Positions 1 to 9,207 of a stretch of 64,000 nucleotides of DNA are shown in pieces (within the stretch, counting starts at the first letter, position 1; each line of letters starts with the position of its first letter). The DNA is from DASTHG01 sp035491895 (GTDB lineage Bacteria > Gemmatimonadota > Gemmatimonadetes > Gemmatimonadales > GWC2-71-9). The notes under the pieces were generated by a model. That model worked only from the letters and a program-made list of their open reading frames with translations, did no database searches and was not told where the DNA came from. The position numbers were made by a program, and so were the translations under genes. The DNA lies in assembly GCA_035491895.1 (NCBI GenBank), contig DATJJY010000156.1, positions 1 to 64,000 on the forward strand, in the 5' to 3' direction.

Positions 1-640
1 CTCCCCGCTGTGCCGCTGATGGCGAGCCCGCTGAACGTGGCCAGGCCGCTCGCGTTGGTCGTCGCGGTGGGATTGATGACCGAGCCGCCGCCGGGTCCGG
101 AGTTGATGGTGGCCGTTATCACGATGCCGGACTGGCTGACCGGATTGTCACTCCCGTCCAGGAGCTGAATCGCTGGTTGTTGCGCGATGGCGATGCCGCT
201 CTGGGCGCTCGTAGAAGGCTGGGTCGTGATCGAGAGCTTTGCCGCCGCACCGGCCGATAGCGCGATCGAGCTGGAGTTGACTGCCGTGAGGCTGCCCGAG
301 GCGAAGTGCAGCGTGTAGCTCCCCGCTGTGCCGCTGATGGCGAGCCCGCTGAACGTGGCCAGGCCGCTCGCGTTGGTCGTCGCGGTGGGATTGATGACCG
401 AGCCGCCGCCGGGTCCGGAGTTGATGGTGGCCGTGATCACGACGCCGGACTGGCTAACCGGGTTGTTGAGTGCGTCCAGCAGCTGGATCGCCGGCTGCTG
501 AGCGAGCGTGACTCCGCTCTGGGCGCTGGTGGAGGGCTGAGTCGTGATCGAGAGTTTCGTTGCCACGCCGGCGATGATGTTGAACGGGGTGCTCGTGTCC
601 GTCGCCGCGAGCCCTGCGCCGGTTGCCAGCAGGAAATAGC
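1..640 (-). repeat. Tandem 318-bp (106-residue) repeat units with near-identical DNA
   Basis: The segment starting at base 1 reappears at base 319 with no change I can find for about 115 bases, and then diverges gradually. The period of 318 bp equals 106 codons, so the frame of the giant protein is kept. A further, less similar unit precedes these on the coding strand. Such near-identity at DNA level suggests recent duplication or gene conversion between units. Confidence 0.8.
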
Positions 641-3600
641 CGTTGTTCGCTTGCGCAATGCTCAGATTGCTGAATGTCGCGACCCCGCTGACCGCCGCCT
701 TCGGATTGGGCGCACCGGCGAGTACTCCGCCGGCCGGCGACGGTGGGACGAGGATCGTCAACCCGACGTTGTTCGTCGCAGTACTGACCTTGTTGCCGAA
801 CTGATCGTTCACCTGCACTTGAATTCCGGTGCCCGGGTTGTTGATCGTGGCGCCGGCCGTGGTCGACAGCGGATTCCTAATGAAAAACGTTGCGGCCGCG
901 GCGGCTGGATTCACTGTGAGGTTCGCCGCGGTCGGGTTGGCCGGCGGGTTTGGATTGAGCGTGATTGTAGCGGAGACGCTCTGCGGCCCCGCCGTCGTGT
1001 CTGAGATCGTCCCAGTCGCGACGCCACTGCCGTTCGTCAGGCCCGCCGGTTGCGTGACGACCGCGCTCGGGCTCGAGCTGGAGATCGTGACCGTCGCGCC
1101 GGAGACAGGATTGTTCGCTGCATCCCGCGCCGTCACGGTGACAGTGGAAAGGTTCCCCCCGGCGCACGCCGTCTTGCACGCCGTGATCGGCGAAGTCGGG
1201 GAGATGGTCGACTTCGTGCCATCCGGCCCGCCGGCGAGGATGGTGAACGGCGTAGAGACGTCTTGCGTCAAGGCTCCGGAACTCGCGGTGAGCGTATAAC
1301 CGGTGCCGGCCCTGTCGATCGACAGATTCGAGAACGTCGCTACCCCGGAGCTGGCAGAGACGACGCCACCGGAAAGAATCGCCCCAGGTGTCCCCGTTCC
1401 CGACGTGATCGTGAGCGTCACGCTGCCATTGAAAGCGGTCACCGTGTTACCGCCTGCATCCCTGGCGGTGACCTTTACAGCTGGGTTCATCGCGACATTG
1501 GCCACTGTCGAAGCCGGAGGGTCGACGGTAAAGAAGAGTGCCTTGGCCGGCCCGACGATGATGTTGAACGGCGAGCTGTCGTCGCTTAGGAGACCCGTTG
1601 CGGTTGCAGTCAGCTGATAGTTTGTCCCGAGCTTGTTGATCCGGAGGTCGGTGAACTGGGCGACCCCACCCGTTGCGTTCTTGTTTACGGTACCAAAGAG
1701 CCCGGCCCCGGCCGTGCCCGTCCCGGGAGTGATGCTCATGCGAACCTGGCCGGTGAACGTCGTTGCGATGTTCACGCCGGTCGAGTCGAAGGCGGTCACT
1801 TGTACACCGCCCACGCTGTCGATAATGGCGGAATCCGCCGTCGTGTTCGGTTGGACGGTGAAGATGAGCTGAGTGGCCACCCCTGCGTTGATGTTGAACG
1901 CGCCGCTCGGAATCGTTGGCGCGCCGGTAGCGGAGGCAGTCAGAGTGTAACCCACTCCGGCTTTCTGGATATGCAGATCCGTGAATGTGGCGACTCCGCC
2001 GACGGCGTTCACCGATTTTGTGCCGATCAGTGTCCCGCCGCTCGGATTCGTTCCGATCGCCAGCGTGACGAGGCCATTGAAGTTGGCCACGTTCCCCCCG
2101 GCGTCCAGTGCGGTCACCTGGACTGCGGGTGTGATGGCGGCACCCGCCGTCGTCGTACTCGGCGGTACATTGAATTGCAGCGATGCGATCGGCCCGCCGG
2201 TGATGCTGAAGGCGTTGCTAGTTGGCTGAATGAGCGTTCCCGAGCTTGCCTTGAGCGTGTAATTCGCTCCCGTCTTATCGATCGACAACCCTGAAAACTG
2301 CGCGACCCCCGCCACGGCCGCGATCGGTCCGCCGCCGGTCAACGTCGCTGCCGGATTACCTGTGCCAGGGGTGATCGTGAGTGTCACCTGGCCGGTGAAC
2401 GTGTTGACGAGATTGCCGAAGTTGTCCTGGCCAGCCACCTGAACCGCGGGTGTGATCGTTACACCAGCCGACGCGCTCGTGGGCTGGACAGTAAACGCCA
2501 GCTTTGTCACGGGCCCGGGCGTGATGTTGAACGGCGTGCTCGTTGCGTTGAAGCCCGCGGCTGCGGCTTGCAGCGTATAGCCGTTACCGACCTTGTCGAT
2601 GCTCAAACCGGGGAATGTGGCGACACCTGCGACCGCGTTTAGCGTCGTTGTTCCGGAGAGCGTCCCCCCAGGACCTGCGTTGTTCGCGATCGTGATCGTC
2701 ACTGCCCCAGTGAACGACGTGACCGTCTGGCCCAGGGAATTACGTGCTGTGACCTGGGGCGCCGGATTAAATGGACTGCCGGCCTGCGTGGACGCCGGCG
2801 GATTCACCGTGAACACGATCTGGCTGACCGGCAGGGCAACGCAGAAGTCGTTCGCCGTTTCCGGGTTGGCACCGAACGAAGTCCAGTTGCTCGTACGAGT
2901 CGTGTTATCGAGCGCCTGCGCTTGCCAGTGGTAACACTGGCCGTTCTGGATCGTCGGTGAAGAGAGAGACAGCGACGCGACCTGCCCGCTCGCCACAGGT
3001 GTCGACGTGCCGCTCGCGGTATTATTGAAAGGCGTCCCAACCGGCTGGACCTCGACATTCATGCTCACCGTGCCGCCGTCGATGTCACTCACCGTTCCCT
3101 GGAAGACAACACTCCCCTGGTTCGCCGTTCCGCCCACCAGGATCGGCGTGAGGTCGCTCTGGAATTGACCGATCGACTGTGGCAGGTCCGGCGGATGCGC
3201 CACCTGGATACGGAAGTCCGTGGCGCTTTCAAGGTTACTGCCGAAAGACGTCTTGCTAGCGCTGACTCGTCCGGTCTGATCCTCAGCCCATGCCTGCCAG
3301 TGGTAGTTGGTGTTGTTCGGCAACGGACCCACGCGCACCTTGGCGAAGCTTCCAGAACCAGAACCCGAGTAAGGGGCGCTCGAATCCGTCGCGGTGCCGT
3401 TGAAAGGCGTGCTCACCGGTTGCACTTCCACCATCAGCCGAACCATGTCGCCGGGATCCGGATCGCTCACTTGACCAGCGAGAACGATGGTGTCGGTCGG
3501 CACGACGGCTCCGACGCCGTACGACGAGACGCTGTCATTGGCCTGGAACTGGCTCAGCGTCGCGCTCGAGACGTTCGCTGGCGGCTGCGAAACCGCGATG

Positions 3601-4700
3601 TCGAAGTCGGGGTTGCCTCCGAACGCGACCCAGTTTAATGACGTGCGATTCGTTTGATCCACGGCACGTACGCGCCACTTGTAGGCCTGATGGTTCGTCA
3701 GACCCGTCACCGAAACGTGTGCTGGTTGCCCGTTGAGGACCGTGTCTGATCCAGAATAGTTGGCGATACCCGTGAAGCTTCCGCTGTTAGGAACAACCTC
3801 CGCCTCGAGGTGGAGCGTGTCGGCGAGATCCGGATCAGATACGATGGCGCGCAAGATGACGGAGTTCTGCCCGATTGTGCCGCCCATCGGGATGCTTCTC
3901 GTCGCATCGAGACGTTGATCGAGCGAGTCCGGCTCGTTTGGTGGCCGCGGATGCGCGACTTCCACCGTGAACAGCCCCGTGTCTCCCGCGATGTGGCTTG
4001 TCACTTCGATGAAATACAGCCCGTCCTTCGGGAGCGTGACATAAGGAAGGCAAGGGCTACCCGGTTGACCGATGCAATCGTCCGATTCGGCGAGCGCCGG
4101 TTTCGTGAGGCTGGTGTCGAGCACGACGTACCCATCGAAGTCGCTGTTGACCTCGATCGACACCACGTCGTTCGTCGTTCCCTGATACTGGAAGACTTGG
4201 CCGAATTCCCCGGACCTGTGGGGCGCTTCGCAATCGGCGCCGTTCAGTGTATCGGAATAGACTTGATCCGCGACGATTCCGCTGGGCGTGCAGTCATGGA
4301 TGATGAAGTGCACGGGTACGGTCACCTGCGTTGATACACCGACTCCGTTGACGACCACAGTGTCGTAGTAGTCGCCGGATGTCATACCATTGGGATTCGC
4401 CATCACCGTCACCGGCGTGCCGCTCGTCGACGCCTCCCCGGAGTCCGGGACGAGAGACAACCAGGGACTGTTGCCGTGAGCGCTGCCTGTCCAGTTAAGG
4501 CTGCCGTCGCCGCAGTTGGCGACCAGGAAGGAGTTGGACTGTGGCGTCACGCTCCCCTTTGCGGCAGAGATCGTGAGCGTTCCGTTGTGTTCGCACAAGG
4601 TTGCGGCGGCGGGCCCGGACAGCAGCTTATCAAGGCGGCAGGTCGATACGCCCACACCGATGACCACGACCAACGCCCCCCGCCAGAGTGGGGGCAACAC
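1..4700 (-). CDS. Giant exported repeat protein, 3' end outside window (partial)
   Basis: An open minus-strand frame starts at a GTG whose complement is at 4698-4700 and runs off the left edge, so at least 1566 residues are present. It is the first start after an in-frame stop. The N-terminus has a hydrophobic segment (residues 8-17) ending near a Cys, so it is probably exported and perhaps a lipoprotein, although the lipobox VSTC is poor. Residues about 30-110 resemble a BACON domain (Cys-containing, Trp-rich). Residues about 130-250 resemble a PPC domain. Three FN3-like units of about 115-130 residues follow (about 255, 370 and 500) with motifs such as WRVRAVDQTNRTS. From about residue 620 come about nine Ig-like units of about 105 residues, each with a GVATFSGLSI-type core and an FTVQP-type start; one (around 920-1230) is divergent, Big_1-like. 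No catalytic domain is visible. A cell-surface adhesive or structural role is inference. Confidence 0.8.
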   Translation of the reverse strand, partial: MLPPLWRGALVVVIGVGVSTCRLDKLLSGPAAATLCEHNGTLTISAAKGSVTPQSNSFLVANCGDGSLNWTGSAHGNSPWLSLVPDSGEASTSGTPVTVMANPNGMTSGDYYDTVVVNGVGVSTQVTVPVHFIIHDCTPSGIVADQVYSDTLNGADCEAPHRSGEFGQVFQYQGTTNDVVSIEVNSDFDGYVVLDTSLTKPALAESDDCIGQPGSPCLPYVTLPKDGLYFIEVTSHIAGDTGLFTVEVAHPRPPNEPDSLDQRLDATRSIPMGGTIGQNSVILRAIVSDPDLADTLHLEAEVVPNSGSFTGIANYSGSDTVLNGQPAHVSVTGLTNHQAYKWRVRAVDQTNRTSLNWVAFGGNPDFDIAVSQPPANVSSATLSQFQANDSVSSYGVGAVVPTDTIVLAGQVSDPDPGDMVRLMVEVQPVSTPFNGTATDSSAPYSGSGSGSFAKVRVGPLPNNTNYHWQAWAEDQTGRVSASKTSFGSNLESATDFRIQVAHPPDLPQSIGQFQSDLTPILVGGTANQGSVVFQGTVSDIDGGTVSMNVEVQPVGTPFNNTASGTSTPVASGQVASLSLSSPTIQNGQCYHWQAQALDNTTRTSNWTSFGANPETANDFCVALPVSQIVFTVNPPASTQAGSPFNPAPQVTARNSLGQTVTSFTGAVTITIANNAGPGGTLSGTTTLNAVAGVATFPGLSIDKVGNGYTLQAAAAGFNATSTPFNITPGPVTKLAFTVQPTSASAGVTITPAVQVAGQDNFGNLVNTFTGQVTLTITPGTGNPAATLTGGGPIAAVAGVAQFSGLSIDKTGANYTLKASSGTLIQPTSNAFSITGGPIASLQFNVPPSTTTAGAAITPAVQVTALDAGGNVANFNGLVTLAIGTNPSGGTLIGTKSVNAVGGVATFTDLHIQKAGVGYTLTASATGAPTIPSGAFNINAGVATQLIFTVQPNTTADSAIIDSVGGVQVTAFDSTGVNIATTFTGQVRMSITPGTGTAGAGLFGTVNKNATGGVAQFTDLRINKLGTNYQLTATATGLLSDDSSPFNIIVGPAKALFFTVDPPASTVANVAMNPAVKVTARDAGGNTVTAFNGSVTLTITSGTGTPGAILSGGVVSASSGVATFSNLSIDRAGTGYTLTASSGALTQDVSTPFTILAGGPDGTKSTISPTSPITACKTACAGGNLSTVTVTARDAANNPVSGATVTISSSSPSAVVTQPAGLTNGSGVATGTISDTTAGPQSVSATITLNPNPPANPTAANLTVNPAAAAATFFIRNPLSTTAGATINNPGTGIQVQVNDQFGNKVSTATNNVGLTILVPPSPAGGVLAGAPNPKAAVSGVATFSNLSIAQANNGYFLLATGAGLAATDTSTPFNIIAGVATKLSITTQPSTSAQSGVTLAQQPAIQLLDALNNPVSQSGVVITATINSGPGGGSVINPTATTNASGLATFSGLAISGTAGSYTLHFASGSLTAVNSSSIALSAGAAAKLSITTQPSTSAQSGIAIAQQPAIQLLDGSDNPVSQSGIVITATINSGPGGGSVINPTATTNASGLATFSGLAISGTAG

Positions 4701-4821
4701 ACGGAGTCGCATCGAGCGTCGATTCAAGGACGGGCCACCCACGACCTCGCTAATGTATCCGTATCTGACCCCTGACAGCAGGGCGTGCGCCACATGAAAA
4801 ACGTGACCGTCGGCCCTCGGC

Positions 4822-4851
4822 TTGACCCTGCCAAGGGCCCCCGGCTAGCAT
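4822..4851 (+). promoter_or_regulatory. Probable sigma-70-type promoter of tRNA-Met
   Basis: A TTGACC box at 4822-4827 is followed after 18 bases by TAGCAT at 4846-4851. The tRNA begins 11 bases further on, as expected for a start point near 4858. The rest of 4701-4861 holds no gene that I can support; the promoter of the divergent giant gene must lie here too, but no convincing boxes are seen for it. Confidence 0.55.
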
Positions 4852-4861
4852 TGCCCGACGG

Positions 4862-4935
4862 GGCGGCGTAGCTCAGCTGGTTAGAGCAGCGGAATCATAA
4901 TCCGCGGGTCGGGGGTTCGAGTCCCTCCGCCGCTA
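4862..4935 (+). tRNA. tRNA-Met (CAT), elongator type
   Basis: A full cloverleaf can be folded. The acceptor stem is GGCGGCG with CGCCGCT (one G-U at the end pair), followed by T8 A9, the D arm GCTC, anticodon stem GCGGA/TCCGC with loop ATCATAA, a five-base variable loop and the T arm with TTCGAGT. The discriminator is A and the 3' CCA is not encoded. The anticodon is CAT. The overall sequence is close to elongator tRNA-Met rather than initiator, which would have a mismatched 1-72 pair and GGG/CCC in the anticodon stem. A lysidine-modified tRNA-Ile(CAT) cannot be fully excluded. Confidence 0.93.
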
Positions 4936-4972
4936 CTCTTCACCTGTCTTCTTTACACTGTCTTGGGACGTC

Positions 4973-5008
4973 AGGCCGGGGGTTCAGACTGCCTCCGGCC
5001 TCATTTTC
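4973..5008 (+). terminator. Possible rho-independent terminator after tRNA-Met
   Basis: AGGCCGG (4973-4979) pairs with CCGGCCT (4995-5001) across a 15-base loop and is followed by CATTTTCC. The U-run is short, so this is only moderately convincing. The rest of 4936-5110 holds nothing I recognise apart from a weak TATTTT (5094-5099), 11 bases before the next start codon. Confidence 0.4.
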
Positions 5009-5110
5009 CTGCCTGCAAGTGTTGAGCCGCCGCCACGCACGGCTGTCGACGGCTTTTCCGAAACTCAAGCCAGCCTAACCTGCCGCGACGACGTATTTTG
5101 GTCTCCCCCG

Positions 5111-8100
5111 ATGGACACCAAGGAACGGGTGATTCGCGATCCTGCTCGCCTCCAGGCCGTACGCCGGCTGGGGCTGCTCGACGCTGCCCCCGATCCCGCG
5201 CTCGACCGGCTCACGCTGCTCACGCAACGCGTCCTGCGCACTCCGGCCGCCATCATCTGCCTCGTCGATGCCGACCGTCAGGTCATCCACAGCGCCGTCG
5301 GACTCCCGGAGCCGCTCGACAGCCGTCGCGAAACGCCGCTCTCCCATTCGATTTGCCGCCTCATCGTGACGAGCGGCAACCCGCTCGCCGTGGGCGACGC
5401 GCGCCAGGACGAGCGGCTGAAGGATCACCCCGCCGTGACCGAGCTCGGCGTCGCCGCCTACGCCGCGAGCCCCCTCGTAACCGCCGACGGCCACGTCGTC
5501 GGCACCCTCGCCGTCATGGACTTCACCCCCCGCGTCTGGCGCGCCGATGAGCTCGAGCTGCTCGGCCACCTCGCCGCCACCGCGTGGACCCAGATCGAGT
5601 TGTTGCGCGCACGCCGCGAATTGGAGCTCCAGGCTGCAGCACTGCGTCGCGCATCGGACGCCCGCGCCGCCCTCAGCGATGCCGTGCTCGAGTCCACCTT
5701 CACCCTCGCCCCCGACGGCACGATCCAGTCGCTCGGCGAGAGCTTCGATGCGCTCACCGGCTGGCCCGCGGTCGAATGGGTAGGACGCTCGCTCGTCTCA
5801 CTCGTGCACGCCGACGATCTCCCCGCCGTGCTCGACCTCCTGTCGCGTACGATGGAAGGGGAGATGGTGCAGCCGTTCGCTGCTCGCATCCGGCGCCGCA
5901 GCGGCGATCACCGCGCCGTCGAGATCGGCGCGAGCGCCCAGCTCGATCAGGGCGTCGTGCGGCGCGTGCACGGCACGCTGCGCGATTCCCCGGGCGTCGG
6001 TCACGTCGCCGCGCGAGCCGACGCGGCCCGGGAAGCGGAGCGCTGGAGCGCGCTGCTCGATCACCTGCCCGATCCGATCTACTTCAAGGACCTGGACTCC
6101 CGCTTCACCCGCGTGAACGAGGCCCAGGCACGGGTGCTCGGCGTGGACGACCCCAAGGACGCGGCCGGCAAGAGCGACGCCGACTTCTTCCCCCCCGAGC
6201 ACGCCGCCGCCGCCCTCGCCGACGAGCAGGAGATTATCGCCAGCGGCAAGCCGCTCGTCGCCAAGGTCGAGCGGATCGAGATGGTTCCCGGACACGAGCG
6301 CTGGTTCCTCGCCACGAAGATGCCGTTGCGCAACGGCGCGGGAGAGGTGATCGGCACCGTCGGCAGCTCGCGCGAGATCACGGACATGATGCGGGCGGAG
6401 GGCGAGCTGCGCCGCACACTCTCGATCCACTCGGCCACGCTCGAGTCCACAGCCGACGGGATTCTGGTGGTGGATCGCGAAGGGCGCGTGACGAGCTACA
6501 ACCGCAAGCTCCTGGCGCTGTGGCACATTTCCGAGGATTTGATCGCCCTCGGGCAGGACGAGCGGCTGCTCGAGCACATGCTCGACCAGATGAAGGATCC
6601 CGACGGCTTCCTGCGGCGCGTGCGCGAGCTGTACGCCGACGTCGAGGCCTCGAGCCTCGACATCCTCGAGTGCATCGACGGCCGCGTGTTCGAGCGCTAC
6701 TCCCAGCCGCAGCGCATCGAAGGCGTGATCGTGGGGCGGGTGTGGAGCTTCCGCGACGTGACGGAGCGGCGCCGCACCGAAGACCAGAACCGGCTGCTGG
6801 CGCACACGATCCAGAGTACCGGCGACATCATCAGCATCACCGATCTCGAGGGCCGGTTCACCTTCGTCAACAAGTCATTCCTTACTACGTACGGCTACGC
6901 GGAACCCGAGATCCTGGGGTTCACCCCGGCGCTGATCGATTCGCCGCGCAACCCGCCGTCGCTGCAGGCCGAGATTCGGGAAGCCACGCGCAGCGGCACC
7001 TGGCGCGGTGAGCTGTGGAACCGCCGCAAAGACGGGACGGAGTTCCCGGTCGCGCTCACGACCTCCCAGATCCGCGACCCCGACGGCCGCGTCGTGGGGC
7101 TGGTCGGCGTGTGGAACGACATCACGCAGCGCCGCCGCAGCGAGGCGGTGCAGCAAGCGGTCTACCTCATCGCCGAGGCGGCGAACGCCGCCGAGGGCCT
7201 CGAGGCGCTGCTGCGCGCCGTCCACCACATCGTGGGCGAGCTGATGCCGGCGGAGAACTTCTTCGTCGCCCTCTACGACCGCACCGCGGGACTCCTGACG
7301 TTTCCGTACTTCGTGGATCAAGTCGATACCGCCGATGCCCCGCGGCCGATGCTCTCCGGCCTCACCGAATACGTGCTGCGCACCGGCCGGTCGCTGCTCG
7401 GCACCCCGGACGCGGTGGCGGCGCTCGAGCGCCGCGGCGATGTGGAGCTGGTCGGTGCGCCCTCGGTCGACTGGCTCGGCGTGCCGTTGAAGGTGGGCGC
7501 CGACACGATCGGCGTGCTGGCGGTGCAGAGCTACACCGAAGGCGTCCGCTTCGGGCCGGAGGAGCTCGCGATCCTCGAGTTCGTCTCGGCGCAGGTCGCG
7601 ATGGCGATCGCGCGGACCCGTTCGGCCGAACGGCTGCAGTCCAGCGAGGCCAAGTACCGCCAGCTGTTCGAGGGCAATCCCGCCGCGATGTTCGTGTACG
7701 ACGCCGAAACGCTGCGCTTCCTGGCGGTGAACGAAGCCGCCGTGCGGCGCTACGGCTACACGCGGGAAGAATTCCTCGGCATGACGCTGATCGAATTGCG
7801 GCCACCGGAGGAAGCGGAGCGGCTGCGCGAGGTGCTGGCGCAGTACCGCGGCGGCACCGCCCGCGCCACGGGCCTGCGCCACGCCCGCCACGACGGCACG
7901 ATGATCGACGTCGAGGTCACCTTCGACGACATCGAGTTCGAGGGCCGCACCGCGCGGCTCGCCGTGGTGGAAGACGTCACCGAGCGGCGCCGCCTCGAGG
8001 GCCAGCTGCGCCAGGCACAGAAGATGGAAGCGGTGGGCCAGCTGGCGGGCGGCATCGCGCACGATTTCAACAACCTGCTCACCGCGATCGTCGGATACGC

Positions 8101-9145
8101 GACGCTGCTCGAGCGCACCCTCCCCGCTGACGCCACCGCGCGGGAGGAAGCACAGGAAATCATCGGCGCCGCGCGCCGCGCCGGGGTCCTGACGCACCAG
8201 CTGCTCGCCTTCAGTCGTAAGCAGGTGCTGCGCCCCACGGTCGTCGACGTCAACGTCGTGATCCGGGACATCGAGCGGATCCTGCACCGCGTCATCGGCG
8301 AGCATATCACCATGCGCAACTCGCTCGATCCGGAGCTGGCGCCCGTCCTCGCGGACCCGAGCCAGCTCGATCAGGTCATCATGAACCTCGCCGTGAACGC
8401 GCGCGACGCGATGCCGGGCGGCGGGCGGATCACGATCGAGACGGCCAACGTCCCGCTCGACAGCGAGCTGGCGCAGGTGCACCCGGAGGCCCGCCCCGGC
8501 GGCTACGTGCTGGTCGCCGTCAGCGACACGGGCACGGGGCTTTCCCCCGAAGCGAAGGCGCATCTCTTCGAGCCGTTCTTCACGACGAAAGAGGTGGGGA
8601 AGGGGACCGGGCTGGGACTGGCGACGGTGTACGGCATCGTGCACCAGAGCAATGGTTTCATCGCGGTCGACTCGGAGCCCGGACGCGGGACCCGCTTCCG
8701 CATCTACCTGCCGCGCGCCGAGTCTCCGGCGAGCGTGCCCGTCCGGTCCCCCATCGCTCCCGCGGCGGCGCCGCGCGATGTGGGGACGGTGCTGGTCGTG
8801 GAGGACGAGGCAGGAGTGCGCCACCTCGCGCGCGACGTGCTGCGCCGCTGCGGCTATCGCGTGCTGGAGGCCGCGGACGGGAGCGAGGCGCTGCGCCTGG
8901 TGGAGCAGCAGGAGGGGCCGATCGATCTGCTACTGACCGACGTCGTCATGCCGGGGATGAGCGGCGCCGAGCTCGCCGAACGGTTCCGCGCGCTCCGGCC
9001 CAACGCGCGCGTGCTCTACGCCTCGGGGTACGCCGACGAGGCGTTGGACAGCCACGGCCTGCCCGCCGGTGGCGTGCCGTATCTCCAGAAGCCGTTTGAG
9101 CCGGATGACCTGGTGCGACGCGTACGGGAGCTGCTGGAACCCTAG
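5111..9145 (+). CDS. Hybrid sensor histidine kinase with GAF, multiple PAS domains and C-terminal receiver
   Basis: The 1344-residue protein senses a signal and phosphorylates its own receiver. Domains in order: GAF (about 20-165), four successive PAS/PAC modules (about 175-680), a second GAF (about 690-840), a further PAS (about 845-960), HisKA with the H-box GGIAHDFNN (phospho-acceptor His984), HATPase_c with N-box NLAVNARDA and G-boxes DTGTG and GKGTGLGL, and a receiver (about 1225-1340) with acidic VEDE, phospho-acceptor Asp1277 in TDVVMP and Lys in LQKPF. There is no membrane segment, so it should be cytoplasmic and respond to an internal cue or ligand. No partner regulator or Hpt protein lies next to it. 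The H-box is of the type seen in hybrid kinases with a fused receiver (HDFNN). The start is the ATG directly before the GAF domain; no clear Shine-Dalgarno is visible. Confidence 0.93.
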   Translation: MDTKERVIRDPARLQAVRRLGLLDAAPDPALDRLTLLTQRVLRTPAAIICLVDADRQVIHSAVGLPEPLDSRRETPLSHSICRLIVTSGNPLAVGDARQDERLKDHPAVTELGVAAYAASPLVTADGHVVGTLAVMDFTPRVWRADELELLGHLAATAWTQIELLRARRELELQAAALRRASDARAALSDAVLESTFTLAPDGTIQSLGESFDALTGWPAVEWVGRSLVSLVHADDLPAVLDLLSRTMEGEMVQPFAARIRRRSGDHRAVEIGASAQLDQGVVRRVHGTLRDSPGVGHVAARADAAREAERWSALLDHLPDPIYFKDLDSRFTRVNEAQARVLGVDDPKDAAGKSDADFFPPEHAAAALADEQEIIASGKPLVAKVERIEMVPGHERWFLATKMPLRNGAGEVIGTVGSSREITDMMRAEGELRRTLSIHSATLESTADGILVVDREGRVTSYNRKLLALWHISEDLIALGQDERLLEHMLDQMKDPDGFLRRVRELYADVEASSLDILECIDGRVFERYSQPQRIEGVIVGRVWSFRDVTERRRTEDQNRLLAHTIQSTGDIISITDLEGRFTFVNKSFLTTYGYAEPEILGFTPALIDSPRNPPSLQAEIREATRSGTWRGELWNRRKDGTEFPVALTTSQIRDPDGRVVGLVGVWNDITQRRRSEAVQQAVYLIAEAANAAEGLEALLRAVHHIVGELMPAENFFVALYDRTAGLLTFPYFVDQVDTADAPRPMLSGLTEYVLRTGRSLLGTPDAVAALERRGDVELVGAPSVDWLGVPLKVGADTIGVLAVQSYTEGVRFGPEELAILEFVSAQVAMAIARTRSAERLQSSEAKYRQLFEGNPAAMFVYDAETLRFLAVNEAAVRRYGYTREEFLGMTLIELRPPEEAERLREVLAQYRGGTARATGLRHARHDGTMIDVEVTFDDIEFEGRTARLAVVEDVTERRRLEGQLRQAQKMEAVGQLAGGIAHDFNNLLTAIVGYATLLERTLPADATAREEAQEIIGAARRAGVLTHQLLAFSRKQVLRPTVVDVNVVIRDIERILHRVIGEHITMRNSLDPELAPVLADPSQLDQVIMNLAVNARDAMPGGGRITIETANVPLDSELAQVHPEARPGGYVLVAVSDTGTGLSPEAKAHLFEPFFTTKEVGKGTGLGLATVYGIVHQSNGFIAVDSEPGRGTRFRIYLPRAESPASVPVRSPIAPAAAPRDVGTVLVVEDEAGVRHLARDVLRRCGYRVLEAADGSEALRLVEQQEGPIDLLLTDVVMPGMSGAELAERFRALRPNARVLYASGYADEALDSHGLPAGGVPYLQKPFEPDDLVRRVRELLEP

Positions 9146-9169
9146 TGGCTGGTGGCCTGTGGCCGGTGG

Positions 9170-9207
9170 CCAGTGATGCTCATCGGGCTAGCGGTGCTCA
9201 TTACTGG
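9170..9207. terminator. Weak hairpin between convergent genes
   Basis: CCAGTGATG (9170-9178) can pair with CATTACTGG (9199-9207) with one G-U pair. It lies between the end of the kinase and the end of the convergent flavoprotein gene, and it overlaps the latter's stop codon. There is no U-run, so termination by this hairpin is uncertain. Confidence 0.25.

Noticed and set aside
1..436. CRISPR-like direct repeats
   Set aside because: The period is 318 bp and it keeps the reading frame of a repeat protein; there are no short repeats with unique spacers.
306..4797. Several plus-strand frames of 60-230 codons
   Set aside because: They are shadows of the minus-strand giant gene, whose single frame stays open for the whole stretch and gives regular Ig-like repeats.
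4862..4935. Initiator tRNA-fMet
   Set aside because: Position 1-72 can pair as G-U and the anticodon stem lacks the three G-C pairs of initiators, so the elongator is preferred.
9146..9200. Short GGTGGCC-type repeats as a mobile element remnant
   Set aside because: Only a few degenerate copies within 40 bases, with no flanking repeats or transposase.
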